From Streptomyces lavendulae subsp. lavendulae (GTDB lineage Bacteria > Actinomycetota > Actinomycetes > Streptomycetales > Streptomycetaceae), in contig NZ_CP024985.1 of NCBI RefSeq assembly GCF_002803845.1, positions 3,348,001 to 3,412,000 on the forward strand: a DNA stretch of 64,000 nt. Direction: 5' to 3'. The position numbers and the translations under genes were made by a program. The notes beneath the pieces were generated by a model. The model saw nothing but the letters and a program-made list of their open reading frames with translations. It did not search any database and was not told where the DNA came from. Position 1 is the first letter of the stretch; each line of letters begins with the position of its first letter. This document shows, piece by piece, positions 1 to 10,479 of the stretch.

Positions 1-191
1 CCCCGGAAGCAGAACGACCCCACCTGACCTGGCAGTTTGCTAAACAGCCCCATCCGCGATGATGCGTGGCCTATACATTGAAGCGGAATGCCTGAACCCC
101 GACCCTGACCTGCGACGGAGCCCCAACCGAGCCTCTGACCAGGGATTTCTCCGTTCGGCTGCGTTGGCTTCCGATGGATGCTTACGGGTGT

Positions 192-212
192 CCTGCGGAC
201 TGTCTGCGGACT
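192..212 (+). repeat. left imperfect direct repeat flanking toxin island
   Basis: The tandem unit CTGCGGACTGtCTGCGGACT occurs here, and a near-identical copy lies in the same orientation at 2483-2502 (one base indel). The pair brackets the toxin-immunity patch. It overlaps the 3' end of the putative immunity gene. Short repeated TGCGGAC motifs resemble arm-type recombinase sites, but that reading is inference. I see no gene in bases 1-191. Confidence 0.45.
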
Positions 213-215
213 GAC

Positions 216-671
216 CTACGGGGTGTCGACGGAGTCGAGGTGCCTGCGGAGTTCCACCGCGAGCTCATCATCTCCCCCCTCAGCCGGCAGTGGCCACGGG
301 TCCTGCTCGCCGTTCGCCATGGCGAGGCTGCTCGCGAACCAGACCAGGTCCGGTGCGGGCACGAAGAAGTCCCGGAGCCACCGCGCGAAGACAGCAGCTT
401 CGCCCGCGGTCACGTCGGTCAGGGCGATGTAGGCATAGTCAGGCTTCGGCAGCGCCGCTGTCCCGTCAATCCACACACCCGGAGCCAGCTCGATCTCGAA
501 ATCGAGAACCGGGACGTTGTGGATCCCCGAGATCCGATACTCCACAGTCGGCTCGGGAAATGCCTCCCGCAGAGCCCTCTCCAAAGCTTCGACCGTTGCG
601 CGCCAGGCTCCACCATCGCCCTGGGGCGGGTAGAAGGCGAAATTGGTGCGGATGTTCCGTTCAGTGGGCAC
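216..671 (-). CDS. putative immunity protein for the adjacent Tox-REase toxin
   Basis: An acidic soluble protein of about 151 residues, without signal peptide or membrane segment. I do not recognise the family. The reading frame is open up to a GTG at 743, but that stretch overlaps the real toxin C-terminus. The GTG at 669-671 is preceded by AGAGGAAG and starts MPTERNIRTNF, so I place the start there, 14 bases after the restored toxin stop at 686-688. The position directly downstream of a polymorphic toxin suggests an immunity role (inference). It appears intact although the toxin is broken. Codon use is less GC-biased than in the neighbouring core genes, consistent with transfer. Confidence 0.6.
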   Translation of the reverse strand: MPTERNIRTNFAFYPPQGDGGAWRATVEALERALREAFPEPTVEYRISGIHNVPVLDFEIELAPGVWIDGTAALPKPDYAYIALTDVTAGEAAVFARWLRDFFVPAPDLVWFASSLAMANGEQDPWPLPAEGGDDELAVELRRHLDSVDTP

Positions 672-685
672 GGTCTTCCTCTGTC

Positions 686-2321
686 TCACGGCACGTATCG
701 CGTCGAGCCCGGCGTACCCGACATCGCCATCATGGACTGCCACTAGGCTGCGTTGTCCTTGCCGTTCGTGACGATCTCCAGTCCACGTATCTCACTGTTC
801 GCGGGGTTCGCCATCGCGTCCTTGTATCGGACGAGCTCCTTCTCATCACCCGCGTACATGGAGTCGATGACAGGATCCCAAGCGATCTTTCCGTGCGAGT
901 CCACCTTGACGGGCTTGACCAGCGTCTCTTCCAGGCGGTCAAGGGACCGGAAGCTCTTCTTCTTGCAGTCGGGGTCCCGCACGTGCTTCGCCTCGACGAG
1001 GTACCCGTCGTCGGGCCGTATGCCGTCCACCATGAGCCCACGGTTCTTCCCGGCGAGCGGCACTTCCCGTTCCGGGTACCCGGAAACGCGTAGCTGGTAG
1101 GCGTTATCCGGGTCGTTCGCTCCGCCGCCTCCGGCGAAGCCACCAGGGGTCAGCGAGTTCATCCACATATGGAACTGCTGCTGCTCAGGGGCCGTGAGCA
1201 GCTTCGTATACCAGGAACCGGGGCAATGGGGTCAGCGAACGGGATGCCGGGGTCGACAGAGTTGACCATCGGCAGAATGGCAGGAGTGCCCGCGTACGAC
1301 GCGAGCCTGATCGGCACGGGTACGGGCATGCGGATGAGCGGGGGCAGGAACGGCACCCCGGGGAGGCCGGGGGATGACCCTCCGCGTCGGGAAGAGCGAC
1401 TCGTGCAGCAGAGGAGTCGAGCGCGTGCGCGACCTCGCCCAGGTCGTGTATCCAGGAGTCGCCAAGCACCGCGTTGTGCGGTCCACCGTCGTAGCCGTTG
1501 GCTCCGAACATGGGCGTGTCCCAAGGCATGTCCACTTCGAACAGGCTGTTTTTGCGGTCTTGGATCTTCGCCTTGGCAGCCTCCACGTGATCGGCCTACC
1601 GCGCACATGCCTTTGCGAGCTGAGAGCAGGCGGCCACCAGATTCGTCACCAGCGGCTCATCCTGCTGCGCCTTTGCTGGAGGACACGTAAGGCCCACACT
1701 GTGCTTGAAGTACGACTGGAAGGCATCAGCCGCCTCCCCCGAGTGCGCCTTGCTGGCGGTGGAGGCATAGACCTGGGCATCCTTGAGGAACCGCTGCAAG
1801 AGGGATCCGGCGTGCTGCCATCACCGGCCGGCGTCGCGGATCTTCTCGGGTGAACCACGGAACCGGTCGCTACGTCCGCCTGGCGCGTACTGGTCGTACC
1901 AAGCGGTTTCCCCCACCACTCCCGGGAGCTCCTGCCCGAGGCCGAGATAGTTCTCCGTGCAGTCGGCGCCCGGGTCACCCATGCCTACGGTCAGATCGAC
2001 CTGCTCCCCCAGGAACGCGGACACCGTGCGGCTCTCCTGAGCCATGAATTCACGGGCATTGCGCATCAGACCTCGGCTCGTGGCCCCGAGGATGTACGAA
2101 CTGAAACCCATCTTGTCCAGAGTCGTGGACGCCGCCGACGCGTAAACCTTGGCGAACGAGCGGCCCGCGTCGTCATCGCCGGCCATCCCTTGCTGCCGTG
2201 CCAGCTCGTGTCCCAGCGCGATGGCCGTATCCCGAGCCCCACGCATCGTCTCGATCAACCCCGTGGAACCGCGGATCATGCCCTCCGCGATGAACTCCAA
2301 GTCAGGCGCGAGCCCGCTCAC
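686..2321 (-). pseudogene. decayed polymorphic toxin, restriction-endonuclease-fold (Tox-REase) C-terminus
   Basis: Pieces in three frames join into one protein of about 545 codons. The likely start is GTG at 2319-2321 (GGGGAGGGG upstream). The N-terminal helical part is followed by an in-frame TGA at 1821-1823, then continues in frame to a TAG at 1596-1598 (probably from Tyr TAC) and continues again with ADHVEAAK. One base is missing near the G5 run at 1369-1373, and another near 1211-1213. The C-terminal domain shows YQLRVSGYPEREVPLAG and DGYLVEAKHV, the ExK core of a nuclease fold. A third nonsense TAG lies at 743-745, after which the frame reads WQSMMAMSG to a natural TGA at 686-688. Homologues from memory are annotated Tox-REase-2 or -5. 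Confidence 0.8.
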
Positions 2322-2482
2322 GGCGCCCCTCCCCACTGCAGACGTGAACGATCAAGCTAACGCACTAATACGGTGACTTCTGCGCGAGATTGCGCCTACC
2401 AGTTCGAACGATCGCAGTGAGGGCGAAACAGCACCTGCGTGCCCAGAGACAGCGGCGTCCCGCATCCCCGGAGTGGAAGCGT

Positions 2483-2502
2483 TCTGCGGACTGCTGCGGA
2501 CA
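2483..2502 (+). repeat. right imperfect direct repeat flanking toxin island
   Basis: TCTGCGGACTGCTGCGGACA matches the copy at 192-212 except for one inserted base. Both copies are followed nearby by an ACGG sequence. The repeat sits between the toxin start and the ychF terminator, at the point where composition returns to typical high GC. Confidence 0.45.
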
Positions 2503-2507
2503 GCACA

Positions 2508-2541
2508 ACGGCCTGACCCGCGTTCTCGCAGGTCAGGCCGT
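2508..2541 (-). terminator. stem-loop terminator of ychF
   Basis: ACGGCCTGACC and GGTCAGGCCGT form an 11-bp perfect stem with a 12-base loop, starting 14 bases past the ychF stop. There is no long U run, which is usual for streptomycete terminators. Confidence 0.7.
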
Positions 2542-2555
2542 CTCTAGCTATCCGC

Positions 2556-3644
<1,089 letters not shown>

Positions 3645-3778
3645 GTTGGCGACTTCCCGTAGCTGGAGGGGGCGGCGGCCCGGAGTGGGCCGTCGGACAG
3701 TTTACTTTCCGATGAGCGCCGGTGGATGTACGCGTGTCCGGGGGGCGATCCGGGGGGCCTCCCGCCTAGGTTGGTGCG

Positions 3779-4261
3779 GTGGAGCAATACAGGATGCGTT
3801 CGACAGGTCACCCTCAGGTGCGCGCTCCCCGGCCCCCCGCGGCCCGGGGCGGGCGGCGGCTGCCCCGGCCCCGGCTGACCGGGCTCGGCGGCGGGCTGTT
3901 CGCCTGCGTCGCGATGCTCCTGGCCGCCGGGATCTCCTGGCTGCTCTTCGACTCCTCGCTCTTCGCGTACGGGCTGCTCTTCCTGCCCGTGGCCGCCGCG
4001 ACCGCCGCGTGGGTGCGGCCGGCCGACCTGATCACCGCGCCCGTGGCCGTGCCGATCGCCTTCGCCGCCGGGGTCTGGCCCGTGTCGGGCGGCTCCGGCG
4101 GCGTCGGCGGGCAGCTGATGGGGGTGGTATCGGCGCTGTCCCTGCACGCCGGCTGGCTCTACGCGGGCACGCTGGTCGCCGCCCTGATCGCCCTGGTGCG
4201 GCGGGCCGCGCTGAGCGGGCGGCGGCGCGCCGCCCGCCGCAGCAGTAGCAGCACCGCCTGA
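3779..4261 (+). CDS. DUF6542-type small membrane protein
   Basis: A 160-residue protein with a basic, proline-rich N-terminus (about 1-35) and four hydrophobic segments between about 36 and 145, then an Arg/Ser-rich tail. From memory it resembles the streptomycete DUF6542 family, whose function is unknown. The GTG at 3779 is used as start. No good ribosome binding site precedes it, so the transcript may be leaderless. It is convergent with ppgK; 14 bases separate the stops. Confidence 0.75.
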   Translation: MEQYRMRSTGHPQVRAPRPPAARGGRRLPRPRLTGLGGGLFACVAMLLAAGISWLLFDSSLFAYGLLFLPVAAATAAWVRPADLITAPVAVPIAFAAGVWPVSGGSGGVGGQLMGVVSALSLHAGWLYAGTLVAALIALVRRAALSGRRRAARRSSSSTA

Positions 4262-4275
4262 CCCGCCCGGCCCGC

Positions 4276-5031
4276 CTACCCCGCCCGCCGCGCCAGGTCG
4301 CGGGCGGCCATCGCCGCGCCGACGATGCCCGCGTCGTTCTGGAGCTTCGCCGGGACGATCTCCGCCCTGATGCCCTGGATCAGCGGGAGGAACTTCTCCG
4401 GCTTGCGGCTGACGCCGCCGCCGAGGATGAACAGGTCCGGGGAGAAGAGCATCTCGACGTGGGCCAGGTACTTCTGCAGCCGGTGCGCCCAGCGCTCCCA
4501 GGTGAGCTCGCCGTCCTCCTTGGCCTTCACCGACGCCCGGGTCTCCGCGTCATGGCCCTTGAGCTCCAGGTGGCCCAGCTCCGAGTTCGGGACCAGCTGC
4601 CCGTCGGTGAACAGGGCGCTGCCGATGCCGGTGCCCAGGGTGAGCAGGATGACGGTGCCGCCCCGGCCGCGCCCGGCCCCGTACGTCATCTCCGCGACGC
4701 CCGCCGCGTCCGCGTCGTTGAGGACGGCGACGGGCAGGCCGTCGAGCTCCCGCGAGAGCAGGGCGGCGGCGTCCGTGCCCACCCACGCCTTGTCGACGTT
4801 GGCCGCCGACCGGGTGACGCCCCCGGTGACCACGCCCGGGAAGGTGACCCCCACCGGGCCCTTCCAGGAGAACGCCCCGATCACCTCCGCAACGCAGCCG
4901 GCCACCCCCTCGGGGGTGGCCGGATGTGGTGTCAGTACCTTGTGGCGCTCCTGCGCCAGCTCGCCGCGGTCCAGGTCCACGGGAGCGCCCTTGATCCCGG
5001 AACCGCCGATGTCCACACCGAAGATCTGCAT
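4276..5031 (-). CDS. ppgK: polyphosphate glucokinase (ROK family)
   Basis: A 251-residue ROK sugar kinase that phosphorylates glucose to glucose-6-phosphate using polyphosphate or ATP. It shows the N-terminal phosphate-binding motif [12 protein letters not shown], the catalytic aspartate in LNDADAAG, and the [10 protein letters not shown] motif. The length suits the PpgK branch, which lacks the zinc CxCGxxGC loop of typical ROK glucokinases. The ATG at 5029-5031 is chosen because the protein begins [10 protein letters not shown]. It lies 32 bases after the ispH stop on the same strand and may be co-transcribed with it. Confidence 0.92.
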   Translation of the reverse strand: MQIFGVDIGGSGIKGAPVDLDRGELAQERHKVLTPHPATPEGVAGCVAEVIGAFSWKGPVGVTFPGVVTGGVTRSAANVDKAWVGTDAAALLSRELDGLPVAVLNDADAAGVAEMTYGAGRGRGGTVILLTLGTGIGSALFTDGQLVPNSELGHLELKGHDAETRASVKAKEDGELTWERWAHRLQKYLAHVEMLFSPDLFILGGGVSRKPEKFLPLIQGIRAEIVPAKLQNDAGIVGAAMAARDLARRAG

Positions 5032-5063
5032 GGGTTCACCGTACGAACGCCGGGCCCGGCGGG

Positions 5064-6068
5064 CTACTCGTCCGCGCCCCCGGCAACCAGTTCGGCGGCC
5101 TCCGCGCGCAGGTCGCGGCGCAGCTCCTTGGGGAGGGAGAAGACGATGGACTCCTCGGCGGTCTTGACGATCTCCACGTCGGCGTAGCCGCGGGCGGCCA
5201 GCCACTCCAGGACCTCTTCGACCAGGACCTCCGGCACCGAGGCGCCCGAGGTCAGGCCGATGGTGGTGACGCCCTCCAGCCAGCCCTCGTCGATCTCGCT
5301 CGCGAAGTCGACCAGGTACGCGGCGCCCGCGCCGGCGTCGAGGGCGACCTCGACCAGCCGGATCGAGTTCGAGGAGTTCTTCGACCCGACCACGATGACC
5401 AGGTCGGAGTCGGCGCCCATGACCTTGACCGCGGCCTGCCGGTTGGAGGTGGCGTAGCAGATGTCGTCGCTGGGAGGGGAGACGAGCAGGGGGAACTTCG
5501 TCTTCAGGGCGTCGACCGTCTCCATCGTCTCGTCGACCGAGAGCGTGGTCTGCGAGAGCCAGACGACCTTGGACTCGTCGCGCACCTCGACCTTCGCGAC
5601 GTCGTCCGGGCCGTCGACGATGGTGATGTGGTCGGGGGCCTCGCCGGAGGTGCCGATGACCTCCTCGTGGCCCTCGTGGCCGATGAGGAGGATGTCGAAG
5701 TCCTCGTTGGCGTAGCGGATCGCTTCCTTGTGCACCTTGGTGACCAGCGGGCAGGTCGCGTCGATCGTCGCGAGCCTGCCGCGGGCGGCCTCCTCGTGCA
5801 CCACCGGCGCCACGCCGTGCGCGGAGAACATCACGATGGAGCCGGGCGGGACCTCCTCCGTCCGCTCGACGAAGATGGCGCCCTTCTTCTCCAGGGTCTG
5901 GACGACGTACTTGTTGTGCACGATCTCGTGGCGGACGTAGACCGGCGCACCGTACTGCTGGAGGGCCGTCTCGACAGCGATCACGGCGCGGTCCACTCCC
6001 GCGCAATAGCCGCGCGGGGCGGCGAGCAGGACGCGGCGGGATGCGGAAGCGGGGGCGGGAGCACTCAT
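5064..6068 (-). CDS. ispH: 4-hydroxy-3-methylbut-2-enyl diphosphate reductase
   Basis: A 334-residue IspH (LytB), the last enzyme of the MEP pathway, which converts HMBPP to IPP and DMAPP. The three [4Fe-4S] cysteines lie in GYCAGVDRA (Cys22), [11 protein letters not shown] and DDICYATSN. The HEIVHN and SAHGV motifs are intact. The ATG at 6066-6068 is preceded by GGAG at good spacing; the in-frame ATG at 6077 is less likely. The gene is divergent from the APC permease, leaving a 95-base shared promoter region. Isoprenoid supply links it loosely to uppS in this window. Confidence 0.95.
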   Translation of the reverse strand: MSAPAPASASRRVLLAAPRGYCAGVDRAVIAVETALQQYGAPVYVRHEIVHNKYVVQTLEKKGAIFVERTEEVPPGSIVMFSAHGVAPVVHEEAARGRLATIDATCPLVTKVHKEAIRYANEDFDILLIGHEGHEEVIGTSGEAPDHITIVDGPDDVAKVEVRDESKVVWLSQTTLSVDETMETVDALKTKFPLLVSPPSDDICYATSNRQAAVKVMGADSDLVIVVGSKNSSNSIRLVEVALDAGAGAAYLVDFASEIDEGWLEGVTTIGLTSGASVPEVLVEEVLEWLAARGYADVEIVKTAEESIVFSLPKELRRDLRAEAAELVAGGADE

Positions 6069-6163
6069 ACGCTCCATCGTACGGGGGTCTCCAGCAGGCC
6101 GGACGTCCCCCGTTCGGCACACACTTGGTCGAACGTCCATACCGGCGATCCCTCGGAGGAACG

Positions 6164-7561
6164 ATGGCGTCCGCCACGGATTCCACCACCGTCCCGTCCA
6201 CCGCCCTGCGCCGGAGCCTCGGATTCCGGGACCTGGTCGTCTACGGCCTCCTCTTCATCGCCCCCATGGCCCCCGTGGGGGTCTTCGGCGCCCTGGACGC
6301 CAGGTCGCACGGCGCCGTCGCGCTCGTCTACCTCGTCGCGACGGCCGCGATGGCCCTCACGGCCCTCTCGTACGCGCAGATGGTGCGGGTGGCCCCGCAG
6401 GCGGGCTCGGTGTTCACCTACGCCCGCAAGGCCCTGGGCGAGGGGCCGGGGCTGATCGCCGGCTGGATGGCGATGCTGGACTACCTGCTGATCCCGGCGG
6501 TCGCCTACCTCTTCTCCGGGATCGCGATGAACGCGCTGGTCCCGGAGGTCTCCCGCTGGGTGTGGACGGCGCTGGCGGTGGTGGTCACCACCCTGCTGAA
6601 CCTGTGGGGCGTACGGGCCGCCGCACGCGTGGGCTTCGCGGTGCTCGCCATGGAGGTCCTGGTCCTGCTCGTCTTCCTCGTCTCGGCGGTGACCGTGCTG
6701 GTGCGCGACGGGGCCCGGCGCGGCTGGCTGTCGCCGCTGACCGGCGACGGCTCGCTGGGCTTCTCGACGGCCGCCGTGCTGGGCGCGGTATCGGTCGCGG
6801 TCCTGTCCTACCTGGGTTTCGACGCCATCGTCTCCTTCGCGGAGGAGGTGACCGGGGGCTCGGCCCGGGTGGCACGGGCGGTGCTGTTCTGCCTGGCGCT
6901 GACCGGGGTGCTGTTCCTGGCCCAGACCTACCTGGCGTCGCTGCTCACCCCGGTGTCCTCGGCGGAGCTGGCCGCCGACCCGGCCCGGCAGGGGCCGGCC
7001 TTCTACGACGCCGTCGAGGCCTCGGTCGGGGGGTGGCTGCACGACCTGGTGGCGGCGAGCAAGGCCATCGGGGCGGCCTTCGCGGCGCTGGCCGGGCAGG
7101 CCGCGGCCGGGCGGCTGCTGTTCGCGATGGCCCGGGAGCGGCGGCTGCCGGGCGTGCTGGCGCGCACCTCGGGCGGCACCCCGAGGGCGGCGCTGCTGGT
7201 CGCGGCCACGGTGACGCTGGTGGCGGCGGTGTGGGCGGCCCGCCGCGACGACGGTCTCGACCATCTGGTCTCCGTGGTGGACATCGGGGCGCTGACGGCC
7301 TTCACGCTGCTGCACGCCTCGGTGGTGGGCTGGTTCGTGGTGCGGCGGATGGAGGGCCCGCCGAACTGGTGGAAGCACCTGGTGGTTCCCGTGCTGGGCG
7401 CCGCCGTGACCGTGGCCGTGATCGTCGAGGCCTCCTGGACGGCGCAACTCGTGGGGGCGGTGTGGCTGCTGGTGGGGCTGTGCGTGCTGGTGGCCCAGCG
7501 CGGCCGACGCGCCGGGACCCCGGCCGACGGGCCCGGTACGGGTGTCGGCCCCGGCGGCTAG
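6164..7561 (+). CDS. APC family amino acid permease
   Basis: A 465-residue integral membrane protein with about 12 hydrophobic segments starting at [16 protein letters not shown], a typical APC helix 1 with the unwound GxxxPxG-like region. The core [11 protein letters not shown] motif of helix 6 is present. The substrate is probably an amino acid or amine, but the sequence does not decide it. The ATG at 6164 has the strong binding site CGGAGGAACG upstream. The tail after about residue 440 is Gly/Pro-rich and hydrophilic. The xseA start follows nine bases after the stop. Confidence 0.88.
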   Translation: MASATDSTTVPSTALRRSLGFRDLVVYGLLFIAPMAPVGVFGALDARSHGAVALVYLVATAAMALTALSYAQMVRVAPQAGSVFTYARKALGEGPGLIAGWMAMLDYLLIPAVAYLFSGIAMNALVPEVSRWVWTALAVVVTTLLNLWGVRAAARVGFAVLAMEVLVLLVFLVSAVTVLVRDGARRGWLSPLTGDGSLGFSTAAVLGAVSVAVLSYLGFDAIVSFAEEVTGGSARVARAVLFCLALTGVLFLAQTYLASLLTPVSSAELAADPARQGPAFYDAVEASVGGWLHDLVAASKAIGAAFAALAGQAAAGRLLFAMARERRLPGVLARTSGGTPRAALLVAATVTLVAAVWAARRDDGLDHLVSVVDIGALTAFTLLHASVVGWFVVRRMEGPPNWWKHLVVPVLGAAVTVAVIVEASWTAQLVGAVWLLVGLCVLVAQRGRRAGTPADGPGTGVGPGG

Positions 7562-7570
7562 CCTGCGTGC

Positions 7571-8854
7571 ATGGGTCTGAATACGTCGGCTGATGCGCCG
7601 CTGCCGGTCGGTCAGGTGTCCCGGCTCATCGGGGGCTGGATCGACCGGCTGGGTCAGGTGTGGGTGGAGGGGCAGATCACGCAGCTGTCCCGGCGGCCGG
7701 GGGCGGGGGTGGTGTTCCTGACGCTGCGGGACCCCTCGCACGACATCTCCGTCAGCGTGACCTGCTTCCGGCAGGTCTGGGAGGAGGTCGCGGACGCGGT
7801 GTCGGAGGGCGCGCGGGTCGTCGTCCTGGCCAAGCCGGAGTGGTACGCCCCGCGCGGGCAGCTGTCCCTGCGGGTCACCGAGATCCGCCCGGTCGGCATC
7901 GGGGAGCTGCTGGCCCGGCTGGAGCGGCTGAAGCGGTCGCTGGCCGCCGAGGGCCTGTTCGCGCTGGACCGCAAGAAGCCGCTGCCGTTCCTGCCGCAGC
8001 TGATCGGGCTGGTGGTGGGGCGGGCCTCGGCGGCCGAGCGGGACGTGCTGGAGAACGCCCGGCGGCGCTGGCCGGCGGTGCGCTTCGAGGTGCGCAACGT
8101 GGCCGTGCAGGGGGTGCACGCGGTGCCGCAGGTGGTGCAGGCGGTCAAGGAGCTGGACGCCCGGCCCGATGTGGACGTGATCATCGTGGCGCGCGGCGGC
8201 GGCAGCGTGGAGGACCTGCTGCCCTTCTCCGACGAGGAGGTCGTACGGACGGTCGCGGCGGCCCGTACGCCGGTGGTCTCGGCGATCGGGCACGAGCCGG
8301 ACTCGCCGCTGCTGGACCTGGTCGCGGACCTGCGGGCCTCCACGCCGACGGACGCCGCCAAGAAGGTGGTCCCGGACGTCGGGGAGGAGCTGGAGCGGGT
8401 GCGCCAGCTGCAGGGCCGGGGACTCCGGGCGCTGCGCGGGCTGCTGGACCGGGAGGAACGGGGACTCGCGCACGCGCTGGCCCGGCCGGTGTTCGTACAC
8501 CCGCAGCGGATGGTGGAGACCCGGGAGGCCGAGCTGGACGCGCTGCTGGGCCGCAGCCGGCGCACGCTGGGGCACCTGCTGGACCGGGCCGACTCCGAGC
8601 TGGAGCACACCCGCGCCCGGGTCCTCGCGCTGTCCCCGGCGGCCACCCTGGAGCGCGGGTACGCGGTGCTCCAGCGGGCGGACGGGCACGTGGTGCGGTC
8701 GCCCGGCGAGGTCGGGCCGGGGCAGGTGCTGCGGGCGCGGGTGGCGGCGGGCGAGTTCGCGGTGGAGGTCACGGCGGAGAGCACGGCGGAGAGCGCGGCA
8801 GAAATCACGGCCGAGGTCACGGCGGAGAGCGCCTCGAAGACCGCTCAAGGATGA
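7571..8854 (+). CDS. xseA: exodeoxyribonuclease VII large subunit
   Basis: A 427-residue large subunit of exonuclease VII, which degrades single-stranded DNA. The N-terminal OB fold (about 10-105) contains WVEGQI and VFLTLRD. The catalytic region shows the ARGGGSxEDLLPF motif and AIGHEPD. The C-terminal end carries a Thr/Ala/Glu repeat ([21 protein letters not shown]) which is not part of the conserved domain and looks like a replication-slippage extension. The partner xseB follows after 52 bases. The ATG start lies nine bases after the permease stop. Confidence 0.95.
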   Translation: MGLNTSADAPLPVGQVSRLIGGWIDRLGQVWVEGQITQLSRRPGAGVVFLTLRDPSHDISVSVTCFRQVWEEVADAVSEGARVVVLAKPEWYAPRGQLSLRVTEIRPVGIGELLARLERLKRSLAAEGLFALDRKKPLPFLPQLIGLVVGRASAAERDVLENARRRWPAVRFEVRNVAVQGVHAVPQVVQAVKELDARPDVDVIIVARGGGSVEDLLPFSDEEVVRTVAAARTPVVSAIGHEPDSPLLDLVADLRASTPTDAAKKVVPDVGEELERVRQLQGRGLRALRGLLDREERGLAHALARPVFVHPQRMVETREAELDALLGRSRRTLGHLLDRADSELEHTRARVLALSPAATLERGYAVLQRADGHVVRSPGEVGPGQVLRARVAAGEFAVEVTAESTAESAAEITAEVTAESASKTAQG

Positions 8855-8906
8855 CAAGTTCCGGCAACAAACTGGTTGTAGTACGCAGATACGATGGGAA
8901 ACGGGA

Positions 8907-9152
8907 ATGACTGAGAGCGATACCGCGCTGGGGTACGAGCAGGCCCGCGACGAACTCGTCGAGGTCGTCCGCAGGCTGGAGGCCGGCGGCACCTCCCTGG
9001 AGGAGTCCCTCGCGCTCTGGGAGCGCGGCGAGGAGCTGGCGCAGGTCTGCCGGCACTGGCTGGAGGGGGCCCGCGCCCGGCTGGACTCGGCGCTGGCGGC
9101 CCGGGAGGCGGCCGGGGACGGCGACGGCCGCGAGGGCGGCCGCGAGGAGTGA
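8907..9152 (+). CDS. xseB: exodeoxyribonuclease VII small subunit
   Basis: An 81-residue small subunit with the family signature [19 protein letters not shown] followed by [15 protein letters not shown]. Several XseB chains assemble on one XseA. The ATG at 8907 follows GGGAAACGGGA. The 52-base xseA-xseB gap holds TACGAT, so a weak extra promoter is possible. The C-terminus is Gly/Glu/Arg-rich. Confidence 0.93.
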   Translation: MTESDTALGYEQARDELVEVVRRLEAGGTSLEESLALWERGEELAQVCRHWLEGARARLDSALAAREAAGDGDGREGGREE

Positions 9153-9174
9153 TCCAGGTCACCCCACACCGATT

Positions 9175-9207
9175 TAGTTGAAATTTCATCTACTTTCGTC
9201 GTAGAGT
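9175..9207 (+). promoter_or_regulatory. sigma70-like promoter overlapped by palindromic operator
   Basis: The 18-base near-palindrome TAGTTGAAATTTCATCTA (9175-9192, one mismatched pair) overlaps a -35 box TTGAAA (9178-9183). An 18-base spacer leads to TAGAGT (9202-9207). The core TGAAATTTCA is a perfect dyad. AT-rich dyads of this kind are bound by MarR/PadR-type repressors. Overlap with the -35 box implies repression of the nitroreductase gene (inference). Confidence 0.65.
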
Positions 9208-9250
9208 CGGAGACATCGCGCTTCACCTCATTACAGAAGAAGGCTTTCCG

Positions 9251-9841
9251 ATGTCTCTCGTGCTCGACGCCGCTGCTCAGGACCTGCTGTTCCGCGAGGC
9301 CCGTACCGCCAACTCGTTCTCCGACGAGCCGGTCACCGAGGAGCAGGTCCAGGCCATCTACGACCTGGTGAAGTTCGGCCCCACCGCCTTCAACCAGACC
9401 CCGCTGCGCATCACGCTGGTCCGCTCCCCCGAGGCCCGCGAGCGCCTCGTGAAGCACATGGCCGAGGGCAACCAGGCCAAGACCGCCGCCGCCCCGCTGG
9501 TCGCGATCCTCTCCGCGGACAACGAGTTCCACGAGGAGCTCCCCCAGCTGCTGCCGCACTTCCCGCAGGCCAAGGACGCCTTCTTCTCCGAGCGCCCGGT
9601 CCGCGAGCAGTCCGCCCTGGTCAACGCCTCCCTCCAGGCCGCCTACTTCATCGTCGGCGTCCGCGCCGCCGGCCTGGCCGCCGGCCCGATGACCGGCCTG
9701 GACTTCGCCGGTGTCCAGAAGGAGTTCCTGGACGCCGACCACACCCCGCTGATGGTCGTCAACATCGGCAAGCCGGGCGAGAACGCCTGGTTCCCGCGCT
9801 CCCCGCGCCTGGACTTCGACCAGGTCGTCACCACCGTCTGA
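9251..9841 (+). CDS. RutE/HadB-like nitroreductase family protein
   Basis: A 196-residue FMN-dependent nitroreductase-fold protein. It resembles the RutE branch (malonic semialdehyde reductase), with RTANSFSDEPV near the N-terminus, FGPTAFNQTPLRI for FMN binding, and GPMTGLDFAGV. The rest of the rut pathway is absent here, so the natural substrate is unknown; detoxification of quinones or nitro compounds is possible. The ATG follows AGAAGAAGG. The single gene has its own promoter/operator and a strong terminator, which suggests an inducible standalone unit. Confidence 0.85.
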   Translation: MSLVLDAAAQDLLFREARTANSFSDEPVTEEQVQAIYDLVKFGPTAFNQTPLRITLVRSPEARERLVKHMAEGNQAKTAAAPLVAILSADNEFHEELPQLLPHFPQAKDAFFSERPVREQSALVNASLQAAYFIVGVRAAGLAAGPMTGLDFAGVQKEFLDADHTPLMVVNIGKPGENAWFPRSPRLDFDQVVTTV

Positions 9842-9868
9842 GTCCCGCCCCGCGGACAAGCGCACAGA

Positions 9869-9917
9869 CGAAGAAGGCCGCCCGCCCCGGTTTCCCCGGG
9901 ACGGGCGGCCTTCTTCG
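9869..9917 (+). terminator. strong bidirectional terminator
   Basis: A long stem CGAAGAAGGCCGCCCG with its complement CGGGCGGCCTTCTTCG, extended by CCCCGG/CCGGGG toward the loop. It lies between the convergent nitroreductase and DUF4245 genes, and the arms end in A/T-rich GAAGAA and TTCTTC. Confidence 0.85.
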
Positions 9918-9942
9918 TGTTCCCTCGGGAAACGCGGGGGCC

Positions 9943-10479
9943 CTACGACTCCTGCGCCCCCTGCTTGAACTCCAGCGCGGCGGCCATCGAGCCCAGCTGC
10001 TCGAAGGAGGCCGTCCCGGTCACCACGGTGACGTAGCCCTGCTGCCGGAGCACCAGGGCGTCGTACTTCTCGCCGTCCCAGCGCTCCCAGGCGCGGTCGC
10101 CGACCTGCTGGGTCTGCCCGGTGGCCTTCGCCCCCCGGGTGACGCCCTCCACGTACTTCACCGAGGCGTCGCTGGACTGCTCCACGGACACGTACTGCTT
10201 GTCCGGGTCCAGGAAGCCCAGGTGCCAGGCGTTGGCGTCCTTGCGCTCGTACGTCACCGAGGTCGCCCGCCACTCCTTCGGCAGCCCCACCGGGGCCGCC
10301 ACGGGGTACGGCGCGGCACGCCGGGCCGTGATGGTCTCCACCCGGTAGTCCACCGTGCGCGTCGGGTCGGCCGAGTCGTCATGGGGGAGGAAGATGTAGA
10401 TGCCCGCCACGACGACGCCGATCACCGCCAGCGACCGCACCATGTCCCAGACCGTCTGCTTGCCTTTCATACCTGCCAC
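9943..10479 (-). CDS. DUF4245 membrane-anchored protein
   Basis: About 178 residues with one N-terminal transmembrane helix ([17 protein letters not shown]) and an extracytoplasmic DUF4245 domain. The function is unknown. Members are, from memory, conserved beside glpX and the xse genes across Actinobacteria, including mycobacteria. Possible starts are GTG at 10479, ATG at 10470 and an upstream ATG at 10497; GTG 10479 is used here. It is divergent from glpX with a gap of about 230 bases. Confidence 0.8.
   Translation of the reverse strand: MAGMKGKQTVWDMVRSLAVIGVVVAGIYIFLPHDDSADPTRTVDYRVETITARRAAPYPVAAPVGLPKEWRATSVTYERKDANAWHLGFLDPDKQYVSVEQSSDASVKYVEGVTRGAKATGQTQQVGDRAWERWDGEKYDALVLRQQGYVTVVTGTASFEQLGSMAAALEFKQGAQES

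Noticed and set aside
31..60. Small dyad GTTTGCTAAAC at 36-46, resembling a tRNA anticodon arm or attachment core
   Set aside because: No acceptor, D or T-arm can be folded around it, and the region has no tRNA-like TTCGA loop at the right distance.
1185..1586. Separate small minus-strand gene inside the toxin region
   Set aside because: Its first half continues the upstream toxin frame after a nonsense codon and its second half is out-of-frame after a base loss, so it is a fragment of the pseudogene.
6065..10273. Very long minus-strand open frame (over 1400 codons) opposite the permease, xse and nitroreductase genes
   Set aside because: It is an antisense shadow caused by high GC at third positions; it covers five well-supported genes on both strands and has no recognisable domains in its middle.
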